A stretch of 64,000 bases of DNA from Streptomyces sp. NBC_01241. Its GTDB lineage: Bacteria > Actinomycetota > Actinomycetes > Streptomycetales > Streptomycetaceae. Each line of letters starts with the position of its first letter. Positions within the stretch are counted from its first letter, which is position 1. Both the position numbers and the translations under genes were made by a program. Shown here one piece after another: positions 9,690-18,335 of this stretch. Location of the stretch: the NCBI RefSeq assembly GCF_041435435.1, contig NZ_CP108494.1, forward strand, positions 310,001 through 374,000, in the 5' to 3' direction. The notes under the pieces are model-generated. The model was not told the DNA's origin and did no database searches. It saw nothing but the letters and a program-made list of their open reading frames with translations.

Positions 9690-9781
9690 GGGGCAGCGTT
9701 CTCCTTGCGCAGCGCCGCGAGTTCCGCTCGCTCGTCGGTGGTCTGCCGGTCGTCACGCTCACCGGCGTCCGCCTCGGCCTG
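9690..9781 (-). pseudogene. Relic of an IS3-family OrfA
   Basis: About 30 codons read QAEADAGERDDR then TTDERAELAALRKENA. This is the stretch just after the helix-turn-helix in IS3-family OrfA proteins, where a leucine-zipper-like ELxxLRKEN motif is typical. Nothing else of the element survives around it, so it is a short scar in the non-coding stretch 9517-9888, which otherwise holds nothing I can name. Confidence 0.45.
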
Positions 9782-9888
9782 TCAGCGAGACGAAGCTGTG
9801 TGACTGCGCCGAAGGGTGCAATACGGAGGCTCACGGCGGATCGGACGAATCTGTCCGGCCTGCGGCTGGGGGGCGGCCGAAGCCCGCG

Positions 9889-10373
<485 letters not shown>

Positions 10374-10406
10374 TCCTCCCGCGAAGGGCAGGGTGAACGC
10401 TACCTC

Positions 10407-10892
10407 TCACTGTGCCGGAAGGGGATCGGGGTGCCGACGCGTCGGGTTCATCGCCTCGACTGCCGTGACCAGGGGAGCCAGCTCGGGGTTCTTGGCGGCT
10501 TCGTCGAGCGCCTTTCCGAGGGCGGTGTCGTTGGTCGGCCGGGCCTCTTGGATGAGCTTCAGGCCCGCGTCGCTGACATCGGTGTAGATGCCGCGGCGGT
10601 CGGTCGGGCACAGGTAGCGGGAGAGCAGGCCACGGTCCTCCAGGCGGGAGACCAGGCGAGTGGTGGCGCTCTGGCTGAGCACCACCGCGTCGGCGACCTG
10701 CTTCATCTGCAGGTGCCCGCCCTCGCCGTCGTGCTGGCGGCTGAGCACGTCGAGCAGCGAGTACTCCCGCACGCTCAGGCCGTGCTCGGACTGCAGGGCG
10801 CGCTCGATGTGCGCCTCGATCCTGCCGTACAGGAGGGAGAGGGCTGCCCATCCGTTGGCAAGGGCGGTCAGCGCGGGATCCGTGGCGGTCAT
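10407..10892 (-). CDS. MarR-family transcriptional regulator
   Basis: 161-aa winged-helix dimeric regulator. The recognition region reads MKQVADAVVLSQSATTRLVSRLEDRGLL and the wing has the family-typical DRRGIYTDVSDAGLKL. The ATG at 10892 is used because AAGGAG lies about 10 bases upstream and the N-terminus then starts like other MarR proteins; the longer reading to 11081 crosses the promoter region. It is divergent from the MFS transporter gene, and the promoter/operator between them (11076-11121) is repeated at 14724-14768 before a second reductase operon. It probably represses both. Inducing ligand unknown. Confidence 0.9.
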   Translation of the reverse strand: MTATDPALTALANGWAALSLLYGRIEAHIERALQSEHGLSVREYSLLDVLSRQHDGEGGHLQMKQVADAVVLSQSATTRLVSRLEDRGLLSRYLCPTDRRGIYTDVSDAGLKLIQEARPTNDTALGKALDEAAKNPELAPLVTAVEAMNPTRRHPDPLPAQ

Positions 10893-11075
10893 GGGTCCGG
10901 GACTCCTTCTGGATGCGACTGGAGTCCAGGATAAGCCCTTCCTGGAAATATCAGCCAGAGCCCGCATAAGGCTCTTGCAAGCATCTCGCGTCGGACCGGG
11001 GCGGGCGGGCGGCACCGGCGCGCCACCGAGTCCCGAGCGCCACTGGAATCCAAGACCCAGGAGGAATGCCCGCCC

Positions 11076-11121
11076 TTGCACTTATAGCGCGTATGCAATT
11101 ATTGTCGAGGCTCGTAAGACG
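11076..11121 (+). promoter_or_regulatory. Promoter with probable MarR operator, copy A
   Basis: A -35-like TTGCAC (11076-11081) and -10-like TATTGT (11100-11105) are 18 bases apart. Overlapping the -10 is GCGTATGCAATTATTGT (11089-11105), containing the palindrome CAATTATTG, and TAAGACGC follows nine bases later. Copy B at 14724-14768 matches all these parts at the same spacing. The location between marR and the MFS gene supports an operator. Confidence 0.65.
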
Positions 11122-11149
11122 CACTAACAATCGCACGGAAAGTGGCGCC

Positions 11150-12340
11150 ATGCCTCTCGCACTTCTCGCTCTGGCCATCGGGGCCTTCGGGATCGGGACC
11201 ACCGAGTTCGTGATCATGGGCCTGCTGCCCGAGATCGCCGCAGACTACGGCGTGTCCATCCCCACCGCCGGCCTGCTGGTCACCGGCTACGCGCTCGGCG
11301 TGGTCATCGGCGCCCCGCTGATGACCGTGCTCGGCAACAGGATCAGCCGCAAGACGATGCTGATCCTGCTCATGGGCTTGTTCGTGGTCGGCAACCTGTT
11401 CTCCGCGCTCGCACCGAGCTTCCCGCTGATGCTCACCGGCCGGATCGTGACCTCGCTGGCCCACGGCGCCTTCTTCGGGATCGGCTCGGTGGTCGCCGCC
11501 GACCTGGTCGCCCCCGACAAGAAGGCCGGCGCCATCGCCACCATGTTCACCGGGCTGACCATTGCGAACATTGTCGGCGTGCCGCTGGGCACGTTCATCG
11601 GGCAGGCAGTGGGCTGGCGCACCACGTTCGCCGTCGTCGCCGCGCTCGGCGTGGTCGGCCTGCTCGGCATCGTCAGGCTCGTACCCGCCATGCCCCGGCC
11701 CGAGGGCGCGCGCCTGCGCGGGGAGCTGACTGCGTTCCGTAACCCGCAGGTGCTGCTCGCGATGGCGATGACGGTGCTCGGCTTCGGCGGTGTCTTCGCC
11801 GCGATCACGTACATCGCCCCGCTGATGACCCGTGTGGCGGGCTACTCGGACGGTGCGGTCACCTGGCTGCTGGTGCTGTTCGGCGTCGGCATGTTCCTCG
11901 GCAACCTGCTCGGCGGCCGCTACGCCGACCGCAAGCTGATGCCGATGCTGTACACCACCCTCGGCGGGCTCTCCGTGGTGCTCGCACTGTTCACCGTGTT
12001 CGCGCACAACAAGATCCTCGCCGCGATCGCCATCCTGCTCGTCGGGGCGCTCGGCTTCGCCACCGTCCCGCCACTCCAGAAGCGCGTCCTCGACCAGGCC
12101 CACGGTGCGCCGACGCTGGCCTCGGCGGTCAACATCGGTGCCTTCAACCTCGGCAACGCGCTCGCCGCCTGGCTGGGCGGTCTCGTCATCGCCGCCGGCC
12201 TCGGCTACACCGCCCCGAACTGGGTCGGCGCCGTCCTCGCCGCCGCCGCGCTGGTCCTCGCCGTCTGGTCCGCCGCCCTGGAGCGCCGCACCCCCGCGCC
12301 TGGGACCGCGGCCGCCGTCCCCGCCCCCGTCCACCACTGA
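11150..12340 (+). CDS. MFS drug/metabolite efflux transporter (DHA1 type)
   Basis: 396-aa inner-membrane transporter with about 12 hydrophobic segments. The N-terminal motif GIGTTEFVIMGLLPEIAADY, and later ALGVVIGAPLMTVLGNRISRK and GRIVTSLAHGAFFGIGSVVAADLV, are typical of the DHA1 (AraJ/YdhP/chloramphenicol-resistance) group that exports drugs or sugars by proton exchange. The start at 11150 gives the standard N-terminus; upstream residues to 11066 overlap the promoter. It is the first gene of a run MFS, HbpS-like, SnoaL-like, aldo/keto reductase on one strand with tight spacing, divergent from marR, which suggests a MarR-controlled efflux and detoxification operon. Confidence 0.9.
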   Translation: MPLALLALAIGAFGIGTTEFVIMGLLPEIAADYGVSIPTAGLLVTGYALGVVIGAPLMTVLGNRISRKTMLILLMGLFVVGNLFSALAPSFPLMLTGRIVTSLAHGAFFGIGSVVAADLVAPDKKAGAIATMFTGLTIANIVGVPLGTFIGQAVGWRTTFAVVAALGVVGLLGIVRLVPAMPRPEGARLRGELTAFRNPQVLLAMAMTVLGFGGVFAAITYIAPLMTRVAGYSDGAVTWLLVLFGVGMFLGNLLGGRYADRKLMPMLYTTLGGLSVVLALFTVFAHNKILAAIAILLVGALGFATVPPLQKRVLDQAHGAPTLASAVNIGAFNLGNALAAWLGGLVIAAGLGYTAPNWVGAVLAAAALVLAVWSAALERRTPAPGTAAAVPAPVHH

Positions 12341-12384
12341 CCTCCCCTCCTTCCGCATCCCCCTCGCCCAGGAGAACCCCCCTC

Positions 12385-12807
12385 ATGAGCACCACCGCCG
12401 TCACCCCGCTGACCACCGCCGCCGCCGAGACTCTGATCGCGGCCGCCCGGGCCGCCGCCGAGGAGGCCGGGGTCCCGGTCAGCGTCACCGTCCTGGACGC
12501 GGGCGGGCACCTGCTCGCCTTCCGCCGCGACGACCGCGCCGTCCTGATCTCCGGCGAGACCGGCACCCGCAAGGCCTACACCGCCCTGCAGCTCGACGCG
12601 CCGACCGCCGACCTGGTCGACCTCGTGAAGCCCGAGGGGCCGTTCCACTCCCTGCCGACCGCGCTCGACCGGCCGCTGCTGTTCATCGCCGGTGGCGTCC
12701 CCGTCCACCGCGACGGCCGTCTGATCGGCGCGGTGGGTGTCGGCGGCGGCGCGCCCGAGCAGGACCACTCCTTCGCCACCGCCGCTCTGAAGGAACTCGC
12801 CCGATGA
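12385..12807 (+). CDS. GlcG/HbpS-family (DUF336) heme-binding-type protein
   Basis: 140-aa protein of the family once called DUF336. It shows the typical order: LTTAAAETLIAAARAAAEEAG helix-rich start, VSVTVLDAGGHLLAFRRDD core strand, GTRKAYTALQL, and the glycine-rich IAGGVPVHRDGRLIGAVGVGGG. Family members include the heme-binding sensor HbpS and GlcG, and many are accessory proteins in oxidation operons. An AGGAGAA ribosome site precedes the ATG. The stop overlaps the next start (ATGA, 12804-12807), indicating translational coupling. Confidence 0.85.
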   Translation: MSTTAVTPLTTAAAETLIAAARAAAEEAGVPVSVTVLDAGGHLLAFRRDDRAVLISGETGTRKAYTALQLDAPTADLVDLVKPEGPFHSLPTALDRPLLFIAGGVPVHRDGRLIGAVGVGGGAPEQDHSFATAALKELAR

Positions 12808-13147
12808 CCCGCACCCCGCAGGAGGTCTTCGCCGACCACGGGAAGCGGCTCGGCACCGGGGACCTCGACCTGATCGCCGCGAACTACACCAAGCCGTCCT
12901 GATCACCCCCGCAGGGGTGTCCCATGGGTGGCACGGGGTCAGGCAGGTCATCGGCCGCCTGCTGGCCGATCTTCCGGACGCCGACTGGCAGCTCACCCCG
13001 CAGTTCGCCGGCGAGGTGCTGTTCCTCCGGTGGAGCGCGTCCACCCCCGCCCACCAGGTCACCGACGGCATCGACACCTTCGTCTTCCGCGACGGCCTCA
13101 TCAGCACCCAGACCGTCCACTACACCCTCACCGACCGCACCGACTGA
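12804..13147 (+). pseudogene. SnoaL-like/ketosteroid-isomerase-fold protein, frameshifted
   Basis: The first part (TPQEVFADHGKRLGTGDLDLIAANYT) and the second part (LITPAGVSHGWHGVRQVIGR to TDGIDTFVFRDGLI) together match a SnoaL-type NTF2-fold protein of about 114 aa, but they are in different frames. The frame changes once near 12890-12897, consistent with loss of one base; the first frame then hits TGA at 12900-12902. The start overlaps the stop of the previous gene by ATGA, so the operon order is original. Either a recent inactivation or a sequencing error. Confidence 0.75.
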
Positions 13148-13161
13148 AAGAGCCAGACACC

Positions 13162-13986
13162 ATGACCACCATCCCCACCGTGAAGCTGAACAACGGCGTC
13201 GAGATCCCCCAGCTCGGCTTCGGCGTCTTCCAGGTCCCCGACGACCAGACCACCGCCGCCGTCTCCGCCGCCCTGGAGGCCGGCTACCGCAGCATCGACA
13301 CCGCGGCGATCTACGGCAACGAGACCGGCGTCGGCCGGGCCCTCACCGCCTCCGGACTGCCGCGCGAGGACCTGTTCGTCACCACCAAGCTTTGGAACGC
13401 CGAGCAGGGCTACGACTCCACCCTGCGTGCCTTCGACGCCAGCCTCGCCAAGCTGGGCCTGGACCGGATCGACCTCTACCTGATCCACTGGCCCACCCCG
13501 GCCCGCGACCTCTACCTGGACTCCTGGCGGGCCATCGAGCGCCTGGCCGCCGACGGCCGCATCGGGGCGGCGGGCGTCTCCAACTTCCAACCCGCCCACC
13601 TCCAGCGGCTGCTGGACAACAGCGAGCTCGTCCCGGCGGTCAACCAGGTCGAACTGCACCCCGGCCTGCAGCAGGCCGAGCTGCGCGCCTTCCATGCTGA
13701 GCACGGCATCGCCACAGAGGCGTGGAGCCCGCTCGCCCAGGGCGCCGTCCTGAGCGATCCGGCGATCACCACGATCGCCGAGCGCACCGGCAAGTCCCCC
13801 GCCCAGGTGGTCCTTCGCTGGCACCTTCAGCTCGGCAACATCGTCATCCCCAAGTCGGTCACCCCGTCCCGCATCCGCCAGAACCTCGACGTGTTCGGCT
13901 TCCAGCTCACCGACGAGGACATGGCCGCGATCGCCGCCACCGACCGCGACCTGCGCACCGGCCCCCACCCGGACCAGTTCAACTGA
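13162..13986 (+). CDS. Aldo/keto reductase (2,5-diketo-gluconate-reductase-like)
   Basis: 274-aa NADPH-dependent reductase with a TIM-barrel fold. The family signature GYRSIDTAAIYGNETGVG contains catalytic Asp and Tyr; the catalytic Lys is in FVTTKLWN and the His in YLIHWPTP. C-terminal cofactor binding is seen in IVIPKSVTPSRIRQNL. Length is normal. It is the last gene of the MarR-linked operon, 14 bases after the broken SnoaL gene. Substrate cannot be told from sequence; the setting with an efflux pump suggests clearance of a reactive carbonyl compound. Confidence 0.92.
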   Translation: MTTIPTVKLNNGVEIPQLGFGVFQVPDDQTTAAVSAALEAGYRSIDTAAIYGNETGVGRALTASGLPREDLFVTTKLWNAEQGYDSTLRAFDASLAKLGLDRIDLYLIHWPTPARDLYLDSWRAIERLAADGRIGAAGVSNFQPAHLQRLLDNSELVPAVNQVELHPGLQQAELRAFHAEHGIATEAWSPLAQGAVLSDPAITTIAERTGKSPAQVVLRWHLQLGNIVIPKSVTPSRIRQNLDVFGFQLTDEDMAAIAATDRDLRTGPHPDQFN

Positions 13987-14127
13987 GCCGCACGTCCGAG
14001 CCGGCACACGGTCACCGATACGGCTCCCGAGCTGTATGGCTCGGCCCGTACACCCCGCCGCTTCGTTCCGGGCAGACCGCCCGGAACGGGGCGCCGTCCC
14101 CCGCCCCGGAAGGACCCAGCGACCTCG

Positions 14128-14426
14128 GCGCCCTGCGCCTGAAGACTCGCGAGCGGCAACGGCTCACCGCGGGCGGCGGCAAGCCGCACCTCACGCCCAT
14201 GGTGCTGCGCCTGCGGGAGGAGCCCGACGCCCCGCCGCAGCCCATCCGGCTGGTACTCAGCACCGGGAGCAAGGCCTTGGTCGATCACCTGGGGCAGATG
14301 GCCGATCTCGGCGTCGCCCATGTCTCCTTGAACCTGCGGCCCAACGAGCGGCCCGTCGACGACGTGCTGCACGAGCTCGCCGAGGACGTCCTGCCGCACT
14401 TCCCTTCGCCAGGACCTCGCGTATGA
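14128..14426 (+). pseudogene. Luciferase-like (LLM class) flavin oxidoreductase, C-terminal fragment
   Basis: About 95 codons read LRLKTRERQRLTAGGGKPHL then TPMVLRLREEPDAPPQPIRLV and LVDHLGQMADLGVAHVSLNL. This resembles the last segment of F420- or FMN-dependent LLM-class oxidoreductases, which end with a barrel helix/strand of this type. No start and no N-terminal barrel are present. The boundary near 14128 is approximate. Probably a remnant of a redox gene once in this operon. Confidence 0.55.
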
Positions 14427-14436
14427 ACCCCTTGAA

Positions 14437-14592
14437 CTGAGGCTGCTCTCCCGCTGCCTGTGCCCCATCGACCGTCGCGGCATCTACACCAGCGTGAGCG
14501 AGGACGGCCTGAAGCTGCTGGCGAAGGCCCGCCCGACCAGTGTGGCCGCCCTGCGCGAGGCGCTGGGATGCGGCGCGCCGTCGTCGGCGTAG
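14437..14592 (+). pseudogene. Remnant of a second MarR regulator (C-terminal part)
   Basis: 51 codons read LRLLSRCLCPIDRRGIYTSV and SEDGLKLLAKARPTSVAALR. Aligned with the intact MarR at 10407-10892 (RGLLSRYLCPTDRRGIYTDV, SDAGLKLIQEARPTNDTALG) the match is close over the wing and following helix. The DNA-binding N-terminal half is absent. It lies just upstream of promoter copy B and points toward it, whereas the intact marR points away from copy A. Confidence 0.75.
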
Positions 14593-14723
14593 TCGGGCGG
14601 TCATCATTCGGTCGCCTTCGCCTTGCGAGCCCGCGCGGATCGCAGTGAGGTTGACGGCGGGGAAGACCGTGCCTCAAGCGCCCGGCGCCCGAGCCCGTGA
14701 CACCGGCGCGGTGCGGCAAAGCC

Positions 14724-14768
14724 TTGCATTACCAGGCGTCTGCAATTATTGTTCTCACCAATAAGGCG
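14724..14768 (+). promoter_or_regulatory. Promoter with probable MarR operator, copy B
   Basis: TTGCAT (14724-14729) and TATTGT (14747-14752) are 17 bases apart. GCGTCTGCAATTATTGT (14736-14752) differs from copy A in one of 17 bases, and TAAGGCGC follows nine bases later as in copy A. It lies upstream of the second aldo/keto reductase. Confidence 0.65.
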
Positions 14769-14943
14769 CTTCTGCATCTATCTGCGCCGTACGTCCGGCC
14801 CTGACAAGACGCCGCCGTGCATCCACTGCCACGGCTCCGCCGGCAGAGCCGCCAACCGCAGAGGCATCCGTTCACTCATGCCTCTCACCCCCGTGCTGGG
14901 GATGCCGTCACACCCTGGCTCCACTGATCGAAAAGGCACTGTC

Positions 14944-15954
14944 ATGTCCCTCAAGGAAATCCTTCCCGGCCGGCTCGGCTTCGGCACCGCCCCGCTCGGC
15001 AACATGTTCCGCGCGATCCCCGACGAGGAGGTCACCGCCACGGTCGAGGCCGCCTGGGACCAGGGCATCCGCTACTACGACACCGCCCCGTTCTACGGCG
15101 CCGGCCTCTCGGAGTCCCGCCTGGGCGAGGTCCTGTCCACCAAGCCCCGCGACGCCTACGTCCTGTCGACCAAGGTCGGCCGGGTCATCCTCGACGAGCT
15201 GGAGGAGGGTGCCCGCGACCTCGGCGAGAAGGGCGGCCTGTTCGAGCACGGCAATCCCAACAAGATGCTCCACGTGTGGACCGCCGAGGCCACCGAGCGT
15301 TCCATCGAGGACAGCCTCAAGCGACTCGGCACCGACCGGCTCGACATCGTCTGGGTCCACGACATCGCCCAGGACTTCCACGGCGACCTGTGGCTGCAGA
15401 AGTTCGAGGAGGCCCGTACCGGCGCCTTCCGGATGCTGTCCCGGCTGCGCGACGAGGGCGTCATCAAGGCCTGGGGCCTCGGCGTCAACCGCACCGAGCC
15501 CATCGAGCTGACCCTCACCCTCGACGAGCCGCAGCCGGACGGATTCCTCCTCGCCGGCCGCTACACCCTCCTCGACCACGAGCACGCCCTGCAGCGGCTG
15601 CTGCCCATGGCCCAGGAGCAGAACGTCGACATGGTCGTCGGCGGCCCCTACAGCTCCGGCGTCCTCGCCGGCGGCGCCCACTTCGAGTACCAGCCGGCCC
15701 CGCCGGAGATCGTCGAGAAGGTTTCCCGCCTGAAGGCCCTGGCCCAGAAGCACGACGTCTCCATCAAGGCCGCCGCCCTCCAGTTCTCCCTCGCCCACCC
15801 GGTTGCCGCCGCCGCCGTTCCCGGCGCGACCCGCCCGAGCCGGATCGCCGAGGACGTCGCCGCCCTGAACGAGACCGTCCCGGCCGCGTTCTGGCACGAG
15901 CTGCGCACCGCCGGCCTGGTCAGCCCGGCCGCCCCGCTGCCCAACGGCGCCTGA
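14944..15954 (+). CDS. Aldo/keto reductase (aldose-dehydrogenase-like)
   Basis: 336-aa TIM-barrel oxidoreductase. It has the catalytic GIRYYDTAPFYGAGLSESRLG (Asp, Tyr), Lys in LSTKVGRV, and His in DIVWVHDI, plus the cofactor-binding end AVPGATRPSRIAEDVAAL. The text is closest in style to D-threo-aldose or L-fucose 1-dehydrogenases and pyridoxal reductases of this family. The ATG at 14944 is used; upstream residues to 14749 overlap promoter copy B. It starts a two-gene unit with the SRPBCC gene. The link to a shared MarR operator suggests the two reductases respond to the same signal. Confidence 0.9.
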   Translation: MSLKEILPGRLGFGTAPLGNMFRAIPDEEVTATVEAAWDQGIRYYDTAPFYGAGLSESRLGEVLSTKPRDAYVLSTKVGRVILDELEEGARDLGEKGGLFEHGNPNKMLHVWTAEATERSIEDSLKRLGTDRLDIVWVHDIAQDFHGDLWLQKFEEARTGAFRMLSRLRDEGVIKAWGLGVNRTEPIELTLTLDEPQPDGFLLAGRYTLLDHEHALQRLLPMAQEQNVDMVVGGPYSSGVLAGGAHFEYQPAPPEIVEKVSRLKALAQKHDVSIKAAALQFSLAHPVAAAAVPGATRPSRIAEDVAALNETVPAAFWHELRTAGLVSPAAPLPNGA

Positions 15955-16005
15955 CCACACAACCCGAAACCCCCACCACAGCACCGGGATCCAGGAGAAA
16001 AATAC

Positions 16006-16425
16006 ATGGCTTCCACCTCCGTCAGCCGCATAGCGCCCGCCTCCCCCGACAAGGTCTGGAGCCTCATCGGCGGCTTCGACGCCCTGCCCGACTGGCTCCC
16101 CTACATCCTCGAGAGCACCCCGCTCCAAGGCGGCCGGGTCCGTCGACTGAAGAACCCGAACGGCGAGGTCATCATCGAGCGTCTCGTGGACTTCAACGAG
16201 GCCGAGCGCCACTACAGCTACGCCATCCTCCAGGCCCCGTTCCCGGTCAACGGCTACGTCTCCACCATCCGGGTCCACACCGTTCCCGGCCGCGACGACA
16301 TCGCCGAGGTCCAGTGGTCCGGCCGCTTCAACCCCGACAACGCCACCGACGACGAAGTCGTCGACCTCTTCACCGGCATCTACGGCGACGGCCTCGACGC
16401 ACTCCACAAGACCCTCACGGCCTGA
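16006..16425 (+). CDS. SRPBCC-family (polyketide cyclase-like) protein
   Basis: 139-aa START/Bet-v-1-fold protein. Typical elements: SRIAPASPDKVWSLIGGFDALPDWLPYI at the N-terminus, RYRVRRLK-like strand (GRVRRLKNPNGEVIIERLV) and a long C-terminal helix (VVDLFTGIYGDGLDALHKTL). Such proteins bind hydrophobic ligands; some are cyclases, many have no known role. An AGGAGAA ribosome site precedes the ATG. It follows the aldo/keto reductase by 51 bases and is followed by a strong terminator, so the two form one operon. Confidence 0.88.
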   Translation: MASTSVSRIAPASPDKVWSLIGGFDALPDWLPYILESTPLQGGRVRRLKNPNGEVIIERLVDFNEAERHYSYAILQAPFPVNGYVSTIRVHTVPGRDDIAEVQWSGRFNPDNATDDEVVDLFTGIYGDGLDALHKTLTA

Positions 16426-16456
16426 CACCGGGGCCATCCATCGCGAGGCCCCACCG

Positions 16457-16493
16457 CGCAGCCCGGGTACGCACCCCGCATACCCGGGCTGCG
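16457..16493 (+). terminator. Hairpin terminator after the AKR-SRPBCC operon
   Basis: Perfect 13-bp inverted repeat (16457-16469 with 16481-16493) with an 11-base loop, 32 bases after the SRPBCC stop. Confidence 0.75.
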
Positions 16494-17121
16494 GTGTGCC
16501 CGGGTCGCACAGTCACCCACCGCGACGGCCGACACGTCCAGCACGTGGCGCCGGAGCGGATCGCTGCGCTGCCGGAGGACCGCCAGGCGGCCACCACCCC
16601 GATCGACCGACCCCGGAGGCCGGAGCGCCAGGCACCCTCGCTCGCGCCGTGTGCTCGCCCGTACCGACGGGCGCACGGGCAATCGCGGTGCGGGCCACGA
16701 TCCCCAGCAGGGTGCACTCGCGCATCCGCTCCTTGACGGCCTGCTCCAGCACCTGCGCGCCCCCGCGCGACTTCTCCGCCCGGCGGGCCTTGAGCCTGGG
16801 CGCCCCGAAGTCGGGGTCGACGAACAGCTCGTCGTTGCCCTGGTACTCGCCGTCCGCCGCTGCCGCCGCCGCGCTCAGGCGCCCCCGCAGCTGGGACCGG
16901 TGCGCGGCCGCCGAACGGCGCCTCCTCGCCCGGTGCGCGCAGGCCGAGCCGCCCGGGAACCGGCTCGCAACATCGGGTTTCGCGCGAATATTCCGACGCA
17001 ACGGCTCTTCGGCGCGTGGTGGACCTCACCCACCAGAAGTAGTTCATTGTTCAACCATTTGGAGTTAGTGTCTTCAACGTCAGCAAGGCAAACAATCACT
17101 AACTCACCCATTCACATCGCA
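16494..17121. other. Region without a convincing gene
   Basis: About 630 bases. On the minus strand a frame between 17001 and 16513 contains NDELFVDPDFGAPRLKARRA and MRECTLLGIVARTAIARAPV followed by GTG, a pattern (helix then APVGTG) vaguely like HK97-gp10-type phage tail proteins. It has no good start and a low-complexity end, so I do not call a gene. Confidence 0.35.
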
Positions 17122-17143
17122 GGGTGGGGAAAGACAGGAAATC

Positions 17144-17557
17144 ATGACAAGCGGGACTCTTCGTCGGACTGTCGTCGCGATCACCTCGACCGCCATCGCC
17201 GCAGCCGGGCTTCTCGCCACCGGCGGCACCGCCTCGGCGGCGACGCACCCGAGCAGCACCCAGCCGGGCGCCGTATCCACCGTCCGAATCACCGACCACC
17301 ACAACGAGGACCGGCACGACAACCACAGCAGGGACCGGCACAGCGCACTCGGCGGCCGGGGCAGCGACGGCCGTGGCCACTGGAAGCAGGATCGCGATGG
17401 AGGCCGCCACGGGGTCCGGCACGACGACCGCCACGGCTACCAGGCACGGATCGACGAAGACCGTCGCCAGTGGGTCCTCGACCAGATCCGCTGGGCCGAG
17501 AACCACGGACACACCTACTGGGACAGCCTGGAACACCACGACCGTTCACACCGCTGA
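17144..17557 (+). CDS. Small secreted His/Asp/Arg-rich protein
   Basis: 137-aa protein with a clear signal peptide: RR at residues 7-8, a hydrophobic core TVVAITSTAIAAAGLLATGG and an ASA cleavage site near residue 32. The mature part is extremely hydrophilic with repeated DRH/HD pairs (DHHNEDRHDNHSRDRH, GVRHDDRHGYQ) and ends in a more ordered helix (EDRRQWVLDQIRWAENHGHT). No cysteines. His/Asp clusters suggest metal binding in the cell wall or outside, but this is inference; no known family recognised. AGGAAA precedes the ATG. The 28-bp hairpin at 17657-17727 probably ends its transcript. Confidence 0.75.
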   Translation: MTSGTLRRTVVAITSTAIAAAGLLATGGTASAATHPSSTQPGAVSTVRITDHHNEDRHDNHSRDRHSALGGRGSDGRGHWKQDRDGGRHGVRHDDRHGYQARIDEDRRQWVLDQIRWAENHGHTYWDSLEHHDRSHR

Positions 17558-17656
17558 GAATCGCGGACCCCAGGAACATCACCACCCGGGCCGCCGCACA
17601 CCGATGGGCAAGTGACACGGCCCGAATCACCCCCCGCACACATGCGGGCGGGCACC

Positions 17657-17727
17657 GCGGGGGCGGCATGCGGTGTCATGGCCGCTCAACGGACAGCAAC
17701 GGCCATGACACCGCATGCCGCCCCCGC
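17657..17727. terminator. 28-bp perfect hairpin
   Basis: 17657-17684 and 17700-17727 are perfect inverted repeats of 28 bp around a 15-base loop. It lies 100 bases after the secreted-protein gene and before the SsgA-like gene. A terminator is the simplest reading; its length is unusual and it could also be a small inverted-repeat insertion. Confidence 0.65.
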
Positions 17728-17821
17728 CCCGCGCGAAGGCCCCGCAACCACCGCCACCAGAGCCCAGGCGCCGCCCCGGCCCCCGAACCAACACAAAGCC
17801 CTGATCACTTGCGTAGACCAC

Positions 17822-18217
17822 ATGCTCGACATGGAGCTCGTGTCGCCCCTGGGCGCACGGCTCCCGGTACCAGCCCACCTGCTGTACAAGTCGCAGGACC
17901 CGCTGGTGGTGGAGTTCCTCTTCCATGACCTCGTCCGAGGCCCCGTACTCTGGGGCATCTCACGCGAGTTGCTCGCCCGGGGAATGCTGGCACCCAGCGG
18001 AGAGGGCGACGTGCGGGTACGGCCTACCGGGACCGGCCCAAATGCCCTCCTGCGCCTTCTCCTGACTTCTCCGGGCGGCTCCGCCCACCTCATCGCTCCG
18101 CTCCCGGCCCTCAAGCACTGACTGCTGCGCACCTACCAGCTGGTGCCCGCCACCCAGGAGGCCGAGGCACTGGACCTGGACGGCCACCTCGACCGGTTCC
18201 TGAACGGGGCGTCCTGA
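17822..18217 (+). pseudogene. SsgA-like sporulation/division regulator with an internal stop
   Basis: SsgA-like proteins (SALPs) steer septum placement and spore-wall events in streptomycetes. The frame shows the family order: MELVSPLGARLPVPAHLLYK, DPLVVEFLFHD, WGISRELLARGMLAPSGEGDVRVRP, LLLTSPGGSAHLIAPL, and after the stop LLRTYQLVPATQEAEALDLD with GHLDRFL. An in-frame TGA at 18119-18121 interrupts it exactly where a residue before LLRTY is expected; TGG to TGA is the simplest change. Reading continues in the same frame to TGA at 18215-18217. The ATG at 17822 is the first plausible start after the hairpin. Without readthrough the last 31 residues are lost. Confidence 0.75.
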
Positions 18218-18335
18218 ACGTACCCGCCGCGAGGACCTCGGGGAAGCTGCCTTCGCGGCGGGCCGGGGCGAGGGGGCAGATGCCGGAGGCCGCCGAGCGC
18301 TCCGCGAAGAGGGGGCGTCGGCGGCTGCCGATCGG

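Noticed and set aside
11099..12358. A 419-codon frame opposite the MFS transporter
   Set aside because: Asp/Glu/His/Gln-rich shadow text caused by membrane-segment codons on the other strand.
14908..16437. A 509-codon open frame opposite the second aldo/keto reductase and SRPBCC genes
   Set aside because: Shadow frame; the plus-strand genes have clear family motifs.
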